In this document: positions 34,165-42,021 of the stretch, one piece after another
Numbering within the stretch: the first letter of the stretch is position 1
Layout of the letters: every line of letters begins with the position of its first letter
IMG/VR virus record: IMGVR_UViG_3300042010_000040
Location: 28,348-92,347 of that record
Source of the DNA: a virus
Strand: one strand, 5' to 3'
DNA: 64,000 nt
Made by a program: the position numbers and the translations under genes
Notes under the pieces: model-generated
The model's database searches: none
Seen by the model: only the letters and a program-made list of their open reading frames with translations
What the model was told of the DNA's origin: nothing

Positions 34165-34364
34165 AGATTAGTGAGTATCAGCAGGGTTTTGTTATTGGAT
34201 TGGTTCTAGGTGCAATAATGATTATAACGATGTGTAGTTATTTTATTATCCGTCCTATGCTAGCTTTGGAGAATACTAGAATGCAGCTCATTGAAGAATG
34301 TCAGAAAGTTTTACCAAGGAATCAAACCTGTGAACTGGTAGCTGTGCCTGAGGAAAAACCATGA
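34161..34364 (+). CDS. Small membrane protein, 67 aa
   Basis: One N-terminal transmembrane segment (about residues 9-30, 'GFVIGLVLGAIMIITMCSYF'). A periplasmic or cytoplasmic tail contains 'ECQKVLPRNQTCELVAVP'. This 'C..LPR...C' tail is a pattern I associate with short phage membrane proteins. A lysis-related (spanin-like) role is conceivable but unsupported. Confidence 0.65.
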   Translation: MKISEYQQGFVIGLVLGAIMIITMCSYFIIRPMLALENTRMQLIEECQKVLPRNQTCELVAVPEEKP

Positions 34365-34663
34365 CCTATATTCTCTTGTGGTTCCTTTGTGCTTACTGCG
34401 CATATAAGCTACTCAAAAACTACGTCTCAGCCAACCTGCGACTAGTAGGCATCCCTGACGCTAGCATCGCTCAAGCTATGAGAAATGCCGCTAAGAAAGA
34501 CGATTCGATTGAAGAAATCTACAATGCTACGGACAATACAATCAACGCAGCATTTTGGACAGTGGTTTTAGTGGTGCATCTAGCTATTTGGCCTATTTGT
34601 TTGGTACAGTTGGTGGTGTGGCAGACAATAGATAAACAAGACTTTTCGGATTTTAGGGGTTGA
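34361..34663 (+). CDS. Membrane protein, 100 aa
   Basis: Two hydrophobic segments (about residues 3-15 and 65-90) flank a soluble helical loop. ATGA overlap with the preceding membrane protein suggests they act together. Function unknown. Confidence 0.6.
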   Translation: MTYILLWFLCAYCAYKLLKNYVSANLRLVGIPDASIAQAMRNAAKKDDSIEEIYNATDNTINAAFWTVVLVVHLAIWPICLVQLVVWQTIDKQDFSDFRG

Positions 34664-34664
34664 T

Positions 34665-34856
34665 ATGCTTCAGATTAAAACAGATAATCATGGTACTTAC
34701 TGGATTGAACTAGATGGTGAGTGTATTCATGGGTGCCTTACAAAAGAATCCTCGTTGGTGTGGTTTAAGAGTTATCAAAAGGTATGGGATAGCGGCTATA
34801 AGTTTAAGACAGCCGAAGAAGAGGCTGAATTGGCTAGATCTTGGGAGGGCTTGTAA
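34665..34856 (+). CDS. Hypothetical protein, 63 aa
   Basis: ATG at 34665 after GGGG. Short aromatic/acidic protein ('GTYWIELDGECIHG', 'AEEEAELARSWEGL'). Unknown. Confidence 0.6.
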   Translation: MLQIKTDNHGTYWIELDGECIHGCLTKESSLVWFKSYQKVWDSGYKFKTAEEEAELARSWEGL

Positions 34857-35098
34857 TGATTACCCCAACATGGCATCTAGAGCAAGCTATTATGATGCTT
34901 GACAAGTGGTATAAATTTGCTGAAAATTCCTTAGCGCTGATTGACAAATACCCTGTAAAGTATAGGAAGCTTCAGCCACAACGACATAAACAGAATGCAG
35001 ACTGTAAGCGTAATGCTCTACACTGTAAAACGGCTGGACTTGTATGGCATGATCGATATAAGAGGCTATTAGACACACAAAGAGGTATGTTTAAGTGA
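34856..35098 (+). CDS. Hypothetical protein, 80 aa
   Basis: ATG at 34856 overlaps the previous TAA by one base and follows GGGAGGG, so it is preferred to the upstream in-frame start. Basic protein ('KLQPQRHKQNADCKRNALHC'). Unknown. Confidence 0.6.
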   Translation: MITPTWHLEQAIMMLDKWYKFAENSLALIDKYPVKYRKLQPQRHKQNADCKRNALHCKTAGLVWHDRYKRLLDTQRGMFK

Positions 35099-35298
35099 GT
35101 GACACAAGAGAGTGTGAATTCTGTAGAGATAGGCTAGAAGAGTTTGCAGAAGATGCTGTTGTCTGTGGAGCCTGTGACGGAACTAGATTATTGGGTGTTC
35201 GTGAATGCTTCTGTCACGCCTATGAACCTTCAGAATGTGGTTGTGAGGCTGATTGGTCAGATTATACAGAGATTGATTACTGTGAGGATGAAGAGTGA
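35095..35298 (+). CDS. Cys-rich zinc-ribbon-like protein, 67 aa
   Basis: GTG start overlapping the previous TGA. Ten cysteines in C-x-x-C and C-x-C pairs ('CEFC', 'CGAC', 'CFC', 'CGC'), with an acidic end. Probably binds zinc. Partner unknown. Confidence 0.65.
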   Translation: MSDTRECEFCRDRLEEFAEDAVVCGACDGTRLLGVRECFCHAYEPSECGCEADWSDYTEIDYCEDEE

Positions 35299-35807
35299 AA
35301 GTATGCTGTTCAAACGGTAAACCTTATGACTCTCTAACAGACTTCGAGCGACTGGGTGGGTGCTCAACCGATCAATGTGTAGGACCAATAGAGGTTGAAG
35401 ACTTTGATCTATTACTAACTGGTCTTGGAACATTCGATCCAAAAGACATACCGACAATTGAAGATCTTCTGGATTTCGATAGAGGTGTGCAGTCTGCTAT
35501 TGATGGACAAGATATACGAAAAGCCAAACTAGCACAATTTGGAAGTAGGCTTCAGAAAGAAATAGATCTATTAACAGTCTGTGGAACATTCAACACAGAC
35601 GAATGCATCAGTCACGAAGACTTTAGACATCTCTTCAACAAATCTGGTAGTTGGGAACAATGGATACTTTCACAAATTGAACAAGAGGGTGTTGAGAAAT
35701 ATAAAGCGTGGTATGCTAGGATGTCAGAAAGGTGTGATTTGCATAGTGATTTGATTGAAGCTCATAATAAATTATTTGGAGAGAAGGATGAAGCCACAGG
35801 AGATTGA
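35295..35807 (+). CDS. Hypothetical protein, 170 aa
   Basis: GTG start at 35295, overlapping the previous stop by 4 bp. Acidic, with several Cys near the N-terminus ('MKVCCSNGK', 'GGCSTDQC') and a helical C-terminal half. Unknown function. Confidence 0.6.
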   Translation: MKVCCSNGKPYDSLTDFERLGGCSTDQCVGPIEVEDFDLLLTGLGTFDPKDIPTIEDLLDFDRGVQSAIDGQDIRKAKLAQFGSRLQKEIDLLTVCGTFNTDECISHEDFRHLFNKSGSWEQWILSQIEQEGVEKYKAWYARMSERCDLHSDLIEAHNKLFGEKDEATGD

Positions 35808-36030
35808 GAAGATTAAGCAGTTGGATGTCAATGGGATAAACGGAACTATCCAACATCTGTTGATGAATCCTAACATTAATCAAATGCCGTATGCTGATGC
35901 TATCTATTATTTGCTACACAAAACACTTGACGAACGTGCATACTATGAGAAGATGTATCAGAAGTTCTTTAATGTGATTACATCGGCTGGACTTATGACT
36001 AATGAATTGCTTGAATTGGAGGAGAAATGA
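35788..36030 (+). CDS. Hypothetical protein, 80 aa
   Basis: ATG at 35788 behind AGAAGG; the in-frame ATG at 35755 has no such site. Helical ('PQEIEKIKQLDVNGINGTIQ'). Overlaps neighbours at both ends. Unknown. Confidence 0.6.
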   Translation: MKPQEIEKIKQLDVNGINGTIQHLLMNPNINQMPYADAIYYLLHKTLDERAYYEKMYQKFFNVITSAGLMTNELLELEEK

Positions 36031-36194
36031 TTACTTTATGGTTGATTGGTTGGGGATTTACAGTAAACTTCTGCACGCCAGAAGAAACCCTTAAGAACAA
36101 TACAATGTGGCAGAATGCTAAAAATGATTTGAGTTATATGTTTACTTGGCCATTACAACTAGGCACATTTTGCAGAAAAGTTTTTGTGAAATAA
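36027..36194 (+). CDS. Small hydrophobic protein, 55 aa
   Basis: ATGA overlap and GGAGAA before the ATG. Hydrophobic, Trp-rich N-terminus ('MITLWLIGWGFTVNF') that may enter the membrane, and a basic end ('CRKVFVK'). Unknown. Confidence 0.6.
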   Translation: MITLWLIGWGFTVNFCTPEETLKNNTMWQNAKNDLSYMFTWPLQLGTFCRKVFVK

Positions 36195-36286
36195 ACCTTG
36201 CATAATAGATTGAAGTGTGGGAAGCTAGAGATGTTGGGAAAGTAAAGGTGTGGAAATTTAATATCAATTGAAAGTGAGGTGGTACT

Positions 36287-37093
36287 TTGGGAGCAAAATT
36301 GCGCAACTTCGTAGTTAACGTCGATGGACAAGATGTTGAAGTCAATCGTAAATCCACTAGGAAGACTCGTAACGGAGGTTTGCCACAGGAACAGAAGGAG
36401 AAGTTTATAAGGGAAGCTGCTGCAAAGATTGAATACATTAAGAAGTTCGTACCAACACCGTCACAAGAGCAAGCAATTGAGATTGCACGCAATAACACAC
36501 TAAGTTGGATTGTTGGTGTGAGTGGTTCTGGTAAAAGTACCTGCATTCTTTGGGATTACTGCCAAGAATATCTTCGGGATAACACCAAAAAGATTTATGT
36601 AATCAAAGGTGCTACCGAAGTAAGTATGGATAAGATTGGATTCCTCCCTTTTGGTTTGGATGAAAAGATGTCTGCACATATGGTGGCTAATCGGAAGATT
36701 CTTGAAGATTTCCTTGGGGCTGAAAAGGTTGCAGCAGACTTGAACAAGCGAATCTTTCTTCTTCCGCCAAATTATCTGCTTGGACAGACGCTGGAAGGAC
36801 TCATTCTCATTGAGGAGGCTCAGCAATTACAGCCCAACGTTCTGAAGTTGATTCTTGAACGTACAGGTGCTCGGGGAAGTCGTGTTTGCGTGGTTGGTGA
36901 TGCTAGTCAACTCTACACAGATGCAAAAGAGGCTAAGTTGCGTAATGGTTTGACTGACGGACTCAAGCGATTCTTTAACGAAGACATGTCGCCTAAGTAT
37001 CCAGATGTTGGTCATTTTGAGTTTAATATTGAAGATGTACAGCGTTCAGAAATTGTGAAAACTATTCTGCGTGCGTATGCTGATTATCAGTAG
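36287..37093 (+). CDS. phoH: PhoH-like ATPase
   Basis: A 268-residue P-loop protein. Walker A 'GVSGSGKST' (77-85), Walker B 'GLILIEEAQQLQPN' (~168-181) and 'GDASQLYTD' (~200-208) define the PhoH/RNA-helicase-like family. Phage PhoH proteins are widespread. Roles in RNA handling or phosphate stress have been proposed, but the biochemical function is unsettled. The start is TTG at 36287 after GAGGTGG. It follows a ~90-bp gap. Confidence 0.88.
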   Translation: MGAKLRNFVVNVDGQDVEVNRKSTRKTRNGGLPQEQKEKFIREAAAKIEYIKKFVPTPSQEQAIEIARNNTLSWIVGVSGSGKSTCILWDYCQEYLRDNTKKIYVIKGATEVSMDKIGFLPFGLDEKMSAHMVANRKILEDFLGAEKVAADLNKRIFLLPPNYLLGQTLEGLILIEEAQQLQPNVLKLILERTGARGSRVCVVGDASQLYTDAKEAKLRNGLTDGLKRFFNEDMSPKYPDVGHFEFNIEDVQRSEIVKTILRAYADYQ

Positions 37094-37100
37094 GAGGTTT

Positions 37101-37868
37101 ATGAAGGAAATTAATGGGGTGAGAGTTGCATACAATGCCATAGATTGGACAGGTCATAAAGTTGGAAGACTTGTTGTAAAGAATATTGAAGGCAGGCATG
37201 CAACTCGGAGGACTTTAGTGTGGAATGCTGAATGTTCTTGTGGTAACACCACTAAAGTTACATCAGCCGAGTTGTCAGCTAATGACACTCAATCTTGTGG
37301 ATGTCTGCACTTAGAAGTAATCGCTGCTACGAATAAGGCGTTTGCAGAGAAGTATCAAACGCATGGAATGGCAGGAACTGTGGAACAGAAGGCTTGGAAA
37401 AGGATTAAACAGAGATGTCTTAATCCTAATTCATTAGAATATGAAGTTTACTCTAAGATTGGAATCTCTGATTCATTTGCTGAGAGTTTCATGAACTTCT
37501 ATAATGATATTGGACCAGTGCCGAGTGACCTTGTAGGGAGGGTTTCTGTAGATAGAAAAGAAAATTCACTAGGATATGTTGAAGGCAATGTCCGCTGGGC
37601 CAATGATGAAATGCAGTCAAGAAACAAGGGGATGTACACCAGTAACAAAAGTGGCGTTAATGGAGTAAGGTTGCATATTGGGGCTGATGGCAAAGAGTAT
37701 TGGTGTGCTAGTTGGTATCCGATATCAGGTAAACAAAAGAGTAAATATTTCTCTATACCTAAATATGGAGATGAATTAGCTTTCTTCGCGGCTTGTGAAT
37801 ATCGAAGTTTGATGATTGAACGTTTAAATTTGTTGGGTGCAGGTTATGCCCATGACCACGGTAAATGA
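37101..37868 (+). CDS. HNH/AP2 mobile endonuclease
   Basis: A 255-residue protein inserted after phoH. N-terminal 'CSCGNTTKVTSAEL...SCGCL' is a zinc-ribbon-like region. The centre ('WKRIKQRCLNPNSLEYEVY', 'VSVDRKENSLGYVEGNVRW') is a divergent HNH in which the usual D-R-I-D-N is D-R-K-E-N. The C-terminus ('SGVNGVRLH', 'WCASWYP') is AP2-like. ATG at 37101 follows AGGAGG. The altered HNH centre may mean reduced nuclease activity. Confidence 0.8.
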   Translation: MKEINGVRVAYNAIDWTGHKVGRLVVKNIEGRHATRRTLVWNAECSCGNTTKVTSAELSANDTQSCGCLHLEVIAATNKAFAEKYQTHGMAGTVEQKAWKRIKQRCLNPNSLEYEVYSKIGISDSFAESFMNFYNDIGPVPSDLVGRVSVDRKENSLGYVEGNVRWANDEMQSRNKGMYTSNKSGVNGVRLHIGADGKEYWCASWYPISGKQKSKYFSIPKYGDELAFFAACEYRSLMIERLNLLGAGYAHDHGK

Positions 37869-37879
37869 GGAGTAATAAT

Positions 37880-38641
37880 ATGAGCGAAGAAACTTTTATC
37901 CCGATGTTCCCACCAAAGAACATTTTCACAACTGAAGTACGCGGACAACAACATACATACTACCTCACTGGTCCTATTACAGAACCTGAAAATTATGTAG
38001 ACTTGTGCAATATCCTACGCTCTAGTGGGCCACAAGACGAAATTTTGATCAGAATAAATAGTTCAGGCGGGTCTGTAGCAACAGAGCGGATGATTTGTAA
38101 TGCAATCGAAGAGTCTGAAGCAAATGTTGTAGGTTTTATTGAATATGCCTGCATGTCAGCGGCTACGACTGTATTCTTGGCATGTAAACAGCATGGCTGG
38201 GGTCCACACATCCAGTTCATGATTCATTGCGCGTGGTGGAGCTCTTATGGAAAAACTCCCGATATTAAGAGCCATACAGAGTTTGCTCACAAACAGATGG
38301 AAGAGGAAATTATTGCTACGTACAGCGGCCTGTTGGATGAATCAGAGCTAAAAGCATGTAATGATGGGAAAGAGTTCTGGTTTGGTGCAAAAGAGCTTGA
38401 ACAGCGCATGAAAAACTTTTATGAGTACCGAGATTCTCAACCCTGTGGTTGTGGCTCGCCTGACTGTGAAATCAATGCACGGCTTGCCGAGGAAGACGAA
38501 GAAGAGCCTGAATTTTCTTTGGAAGATATCATCGAAAAAGCTGTGCAGGCTGGTGTAACCAAAGCTCTAGCTGCTCGTGATGCAAAAGAAAAGAAAGCAG
38601 CACGACCTAAGAAACCAGAAGGCGGAGCTGTTTTGAAATAA
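37880..38641 (+). CDS. ClpP-like serine protease
   Basis: A 253-residue protein. The ClpP/crotonase fold is marked by 'INSSGGSVATERMICNAI' (59-76), nucleophile Ser93 in 'ACMSAATTV' and His116 in 'FMIHCAWW'. The C-terminus has a Cys cluster ('CGCGSPDC') and a Lys-rich tail. It is separate from the S49 head protease at 18873-20216, so it probably acts in the infected cell, not in capsid maturation. ATG at 37880 has GAGGAG seven bases upstream; an earlier in-frame ATG at 37865 lacks a site. Confidence 0.8.
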   Translation: MSEETFIPMFPPKNIFTTEVRGQQHTYYLTGPITEPENYVDLCNILRSSGPQDEILIRINSSGGSVATERMICNAIEESEANVVGFIEYACMSAATTVFLACKQHGWGPHIQFMIHCAWWSSYGKTPDIKSHTEFAHKQMEEEIIATYSGLLDESELKACNDGKEFWFGAKELEQRMKNFYEYRDSQPCGCGSPDCEINARLAEEDEEEPEFSLEDIIEKAVQAGVTKALAARDAKEKKAARPKKPEGGAVLK

Positions 38642-38645
38642 CTTG

Positions 38646-38674
38646 TTGACAACGCATGTGGAGGGCTTTAAACT
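38646..38674 (+). promoter_or_regulatory. Sigma70-like promoter
   Basis: TTGACA (38646-38651), a 17-bp spacer and TAAACT (38669-38674) directly after the ClpP-like gene. It drives the series of tiny acidic genes that follows. Confidence 0.8.
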
Positions 38675-38710
38675 AGACTCCACTAACCCAAACACAAAGG
38701 AGATAATAAG

Positions 38711-38806
38711 ATGATCAGCACACAGGAAATCGAGGAACTCATCGCAGAACAACAAGCTGACCTTGCTGCACAGGAAAAGTCAGAGAATTCTGAGGAGGAA
38801 GAATGA
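38711..38806 (+). CDS. Acidic peptide, 31 aa
   Basis: ATG behind AAGGAG. Composition is Glu/Gln-rich ('EIEELIAEQQADLAAQEKS'). Ends 4 bp into the next gene. Unknown. Confidence 0.6.
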   Translation: MISTQEIEELIAEQQADLAAQEKSENSEEEE

Positions 38807-38925
38807 ACTACTTTGACCAATTACACGAAGTTCCAGACGAAGACGAACACCTAGAACCAGAATTCAATATTGACCCTTATTGGAATTTAGAATTTGATCT
38901 GCACTACGCACAAGGAGAAATGTAA
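38803..38925 (+). CDS. Acidic peptide, 40 aa
   Basis: ATGA overlap with the previous gene and GAGGAGG upstream. Acidic/aromatic ('VPDEDEHLEPEFNIDPYW'). Unknown. Confidence 0.6.
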   Translation: MNYFDQLHEVPDEDEHLEPEFNIDPYWNLEFDLHYAQGEM

Positions 38926-39209
38926 TGATAAACGATGTTTTTGAATGTGTTAATACTAAAGTGCGCAAAGAACTACAAGGTATCTATAAAGCGTACAATG
39001 TTGTACATGGAACAGTAACCGCAAAGGCAGAAAATAAAATGATCGTCTATAGCGTCGTTAAGTTGGACTTCGGCCACAAAACAAATGTTGGTGTATTTGA
39101 CACACAAGATAAAGCTAAGGCTTATCAGTCGAGTCTTGAGTTAGAGTTATTTGATAATAGCAATCTTTGTGGTATTAGTTTTGAGATTGAGGAGTGTGTA
39201 GTAGTATGA
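38925..39209 (+). CDS. Hypothetical protein, 94 aa
   Basis: ATG at 38925 overlapping the preceding TAA by one base, with AAGGAG upstream. Mixed alpha/beta sequence without recognised motif. Unknown. Confidence 0.6.
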   Translation: MINDVFECVNTKVRKELQGIYKAYNVVHGTVTAKAENKMIVYSVVKLDFGHKTNVGVFDTQDKAKAYQSSLELELFDNSNLCGISFEIEECVVV

Positions 39210-39343
39210 ATTACGAACATGATCAGGTAGAAGGCTTGGAGTCATCTTTGGAACATTGGATTTTGTCGGACGAACAAGATATGCGTGAAACATTTGGGGA
39301 TGATCTGGTGATTGCAGTCAAGGAGGCTTTAGTAGATGACTGA
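39206..39343 (+). CDS. Acidic protein, 45 aa
   Basis: Overlaps neighbours by 4 and 8 bp. 'LESSLEHWILSDEQDMRETF' is acidic and helical. Unknown. Confidence 0.55.
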   Translation: MNYEHDQVEGLESSLEHWILSDEQDMRETFGDDLVIAVKEALVDD

Positions 39344-39455
39344 TTATGATCGCTGGTTGGAAGAGGGTGATTATTACTTAGATGAACTCTACGAACCGAA
39401 AGATAAATATGACGATTATGAGCCAAATGATTACCCTGATGAGGATTGTGATTAA
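39336..39455 (+). CDS. Asp/Tyr-rich peptide, 39 aa
   Basis: Very acidic and Tyr-rich ('YDRWLEEGDYYLDELYEPKD'). AAGGAGG lies upstream inside the previous gene. It is one of several DNA-mimic-like acidic peptides in this operon (charge only). Confidence 0.55.
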   Translation: MTDYDRWLEEGDYYLDELYEPKDKYDDYEPNDYPDEDCD

Positions 39456-39664
39456 TGGAAGAACCCCTAGGTCCACTTTGTGGGAAAGTAATTAAAATCA
39501 TCCCTCACATACCCTACTACCTAGCTGACGGAAACGTTGTTCTAAAGAAGTGGAAGGAAGGTTTTGTAGACCGAATGGGGAATAAGGCAGAGCTTACGAA
39601 AGTGTTGTTTAGGACGAAGAAGAATAAAGAGAATGTTGTAGTTATTAGGGTTAGGTGGGAGTAG
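39455..39664 (+). CDS. Hypothetical protein, 69 aa
   Basis: Starts on the last base of the previous TAA. Basic C-terminal half ('LFRTKKNKENVVVIRVRWE'). Unknown. Confidence 0.6.
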   Translation: MEEPLGPLCGKVIKIIPHIPYYLADGNVVLKKWKEGFVDRMGNKAELTKVLFRTKKNKENVVVIRVRWE

Positions 39665-39669
39665 AGAAG

Positions 39670-39951
39670 ATGACTGAGAAGAAAGAGATTAAAGTTTCTA
39701 CAGTTACATACGAACAATATATTGACTATGAGTATGTCGATGTCGCTAATTATTTTATTGTCTCTGCACTTCAGGAGTACATTTATTTTCATACGAATGA
39801 TAGAATGCTAGCTCAGTCAAAATGTAATGAGATTTTTGGGGTTGGTAAGTACACAGTAAAATCCTCCAAAATTACTAAGAGTAAGTCTAGACTAGAATCA
39901 GGAAATTTATCAGCTACAGGAACTAGTACCAGACGGGGGCAGTCTAAATGA
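39670..39951 (+). CDS. Hypothetical protein, 93 aa
   Basis: ATG at 39670 rather than the upstream GTG at 39655. C-terminal 'FGVGKYTVKSSKI...GTSTRRGQSK' is a basic tail. Overlaps the deaminase start by 4 bp. Unknown function. Confidence 0.6.
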   Translation: MTEKKEIKVSTVTYEQYIDYEYVDVANYFIVSALQEYIYFHTNDRMLAQSKCNEIFGVGKYTVKSSKITKSKSRLESGNLSATGTSTRRGQSK

Positions 39952-40436
39952 AGTCCAAACACATCCAAATGTACATGAACATCGCACAAGTATTGGCAGA
40001 CACTTCAAGTGGTGTTAGACTCAAAGTAGGTGCGGTATTGGTAAGAGATAATAATATTCTTTCAACGGGATACAATGCTTTGCCCGCTGCTATTGATGGC
40101 CCACTAGAAGATAAAGTTTATAGTATGGGAGCAGGTGGTTGGATGGATGCGGACTCTTTTAAAGAAACCTATCCATATGAAGATGAGTTTGGCTATTATA
40201 AACTTGTTACCAAACCGGAGACACGTCATGCTGAACGCAGTGTGCTTATGAACCTGTGCAAAACTAATGAGTCTGCTGTAGGTGCGAGCCTCTTCGTCAC
40301 CGACGGATGTTGTAAATTCTGTGCAATTGATATTGTGGATGCTGGTATAACTGAGGTATACTACAAAAACGAATACAGGGACACGTCTGGAATAGAATAT
40401 CTAGAATCACAAGGTGTTAAAGTAATTAAAATTTAA
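39948..40436 (+). CDS. dCMP deaminase
   Basis: A 162-residue zinc deaminase converting dCMP to dUMP for thymidylate supply. Zinc/catalytic motifs 'TRHAERSVLM' (H-A-E) and 'CCKFCAIDIVDAGI' (C-x-x-C) are intact, and an N-terminal 'LKVGAVLV' strand is present. ATG start, ATGA overlap. Confidence 0.88.
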   Translation: MKSKHIQMYMNIAQVLADTSSGVRLKVGAVLVRDNNILSTGYNALPAAIDGPLEDKVYSMGAGGWMDADSFKETYPYEDEFGYYKLVTKPETRHAERSVLMNLCKTNESAVGASLFVTDGCCKFCAIDIVDAGITEVYYKNEYRDTSGIEYLESQGVKVIKI

Positions 40437-40447
40437 AGGAGAACAAA

Positions 40448-40873
40448 ATGCACACTAAATCTTCAAGTTGGCAAGACGATGAAATTATTGACACCAAGAA
40501 ACTCCAATTCTTTTCATTATGTCAAGTGATGAAGGCACTGGGTTATGAATACGTAGAATATTGCTCTTGTCCTTCTAGGTTTGAGAGCAAGCATTGGTCA
40601 AACAAAGGTCGTAAAGTGGTTAGCGTGTCCAACGCCATCCGCTTGCATAACGGTGATAATATCAAGTGTATTTTTGGTAGGCCACCAAGTAAATTGACTA
40701 TTCTCTCCTTCAATGACTATACGATTGCTAACGCAAAAGCTGCACGAGTGGTAAAGAAGGTCAAATTGCAATTCTGTCGACAGACAAACCAATTAATTTG
40801 TCAGGACCACCGTGTTCAGTTTGTATATGGAAGTTACTCTTATTTGTTTCTGAACAACAAGTACTCGGGGTGA
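40448..40873 (+). CDS. Hypothetical protein, 141 aa
   Basis: ATG behind AAAGGAG. Basic protein with seven Cys and no clear motif. Ends four bases before the next gene. Unknown. Confidence 0.6.
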   Translation: MHTKSSSWQDDEIIDTKKLQFFSLCQVMKALGYEYVEYCSCPSRFESKHWSNKGRKVVSVSNAIRLHNGDNIKCIFGRPPSKLTILSFNDYTIANAKAARVVKKVKLQFCRQTNQLICQDHRVQFVYGSYSYLFLNNKYSG

Positions 40874-40876
40874 TGT

Positions 40877-41068
40877 ATGAGCAACAGAACCATCGCGTTG
40901 CTTTTTAGTAACTCACATTGGATGTGGTCTGAAGATTATCATTTCGGTAATCACAAACACCTTGGAGAGTTCGTTGAAGTATATTTTGCTAAAGGCTTCT
41001 CTGATCGTGAGGTTGATGAAGTGATTCGGGACTATTACTCTGATAATATTGAACATCTTTTTGACTAA
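40877..41068 (+). CDS. Hypothetical protein, 63 aa
   Basis: ATG with upstream GGGG. 'EVYFAKGFSDREVDEVIRDY' is helical and acidic. Last gene before the terminator at 41075. Unknown. Confidence 0.6.
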   Translation: MSNRTIALLFSNSHWMWSEDYHFGNHKHLGEFVEVYFAKGFSDREVDEVIRDYYSDNIEHLFD

Positions 41069-41074
41069 TTCTAA

Positions 41075-41106
41075 AGCTCGGGACTTGACTGTCTCGGGCT
41101 TTTCTT
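41075..41106 (+). terminator. Rho-independent terminator
   Basis: AGCTCGGGAC/GTCTCGGGCT forms a 10-bp stem with two G-U pairs and a 6-nt loop, followed by TTTCTT. The downstream promoter's -35 hexamer is its loop. Confidence 0.8.
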
Positions 41107-41113
41107 ATAAACT
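41085..41113 (+). promoter_or_regulatory. Promoter embedded in the terminator
   Basis: TTGACT (41085-41090, the terminator loop), a 17-bp spacer made of the 3' stem and T-tract, and TAAACT (41108-41113). It drives the operon beginning at 41126. Confidence 0.7.
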
Positions 41114-41125
41114 TAGGAAATCAAA

Positions 41126-41317
41126 ATGAGAAAATTTGAAGGTTTATCTGATTTCTTTAGAAACGCAACAGATGAAGAGAAACAAGAAGTTTATTCAGAA
41201 GTTATTGAGAAAGCTAACCAAGAACAACTTAAAGTAATTGAAAAGGCAAAGGAGATTGAGCTTGACAAAGAAACAGCTACACCGACAATTGCAACTGCTC
41301 CACAAAGACCTGACTAA
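41126..41317 (+). CDS. Small helical protein, 63 aa
   Basis: ATG start shortly after the promoter. 'LSDFFRNATDEEKQEVYSEV' is a helical pattern I associate with small phage early proteins. The C-terminus is Pro/Thr-rich. Its 3' end overlaps a second frame starting at 41262. Confidence 0.65.
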   Translation: MRKFEGLSDFFRNATDEEKQEVYSEVIEKANQEQLKVIEKAKEIELDKETATPTIATAPQRPD

Positions 41318-41483
41318 AGTAGAACTTAGGATGGAAAAGATATCTGATAAATTAGGTATCGACAGAGGACATGAATGGGTTGAGAGAACTCTTTGAGAAG
41401 TAGAGGAGCTTATTAAGATGTTTGACTCATCTTGTCCTGATTGTGGCCTAACTGGTCAACATAAGATGTCGTGTGATACGTAA
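41262..41483 (+). pseudogene. Overlapping coiled-coil/zinc gene with an in-frame UGA
   Basis: TTG at 41262 lies seven bases after AAGGAG, inside the previous gene. It encodes 44 residues ('LTKKQLHRQLQLLHKDLTKV', then '...HEWVERTL') up to TGA at 41394. The same frame continues for 28 codons ('EVEELIKMFDSSCPDCGLTG', then 'QHKMSCDT') to TAA at 41481. Helix pattern and a C-x-x-C zinc motif run through the stop. This suggests either a recent nonsense change or UGA readthrough. An ATG at 41421 after GAGGAG could still express the last 21 residues. Confidence 0.55.
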
Positions 41484-41497
41484 TACGAGGATGAACA

Positions 41498-41692
41498 ATG
41501 AACTTAGTTAAACAAAGGATTAAATGGGAGTATGAATATGCTTTCGGTAAGCCTGTAGAATTCCAAGCATTCTTGGATTATAAGAAGTATAGACACACAG
41601 AAGACTTTAGACTTAATTCAGGGCTGGAAGAATATTTTGAATATGTTATATCACTTGAAAACAAAATAGCTGAGCTTACTAGCTCAAGGTAG
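41498..41692 (+). CDS. Hypothetical protein, 64 aa
   Basis: ATG behind CGAGGA. Charged, Tyr-rich helices ('QRIKWEYEYAFGKPVEFQAF'). Unknown. Confidence 0.6.
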   Translation: MNLVKQRIKWEYEYAFGKPVEFQAFLDYKKYRHTEDFRLNSGLEEYFEYVISLENKIAELTSSR

Positions 41693-41724
41693 CTCTATCG
41701 AGCCCTAAACATAGGTAGAAGGAA

Positions 41725-42009
41725 ATGAAAACTTCCGTAATTAGTATTCTTGTATTTACAACGCTTCTCACAGGCTGTACACTCACACCTGTAAAGCAGA
41801 CCAATAGTGTCATCGTAGGTCCCGGAACATTCTATGCTAAATGGCAGAAGCAAGTGTTGAATGCTTGTTCTGATAAAGCAGCAGAAGTTGTTCTAAAACT
41901 CACGGCTGATAAATACAGGGAAGGAATTCTATTAACGGAAGAGCAGATTGTTATGATTCATGGGATGTTGGTTAGGAAGTGTTCTATGAATAGTGGGTTG
42001 GTTATATAA
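41725..42009 (+). CDS. Small lipoprotein, 94 aa
   Basis: Signal peptide with lipobox 'LLTGC' (Cys18), so probably exported and lipid-anchored. The mature part has two Cys and a helical end. Candidate for envelope modification, superinfection exclusion or lysis; no family recognised. Confidence 0.65.
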   Translation: MKTSVISILVFTTLLTGCTLTPVKQTNSVIVGPGTFYAKWQKQVLNACSDKAAEVVLKLTADKYREGILLTEEQIVMIHGMLVRKCSMNSGLVI

Positions 42010-42021
42010 TTGGAGAGAAAT

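Noticed and set aside
34161-34663. Two small membrane genes as a holin/spanin lysis cassette
   Set aside because: No endolysin nearby and no diagnostic holin or spanin features; left as unknown membrane proteins.
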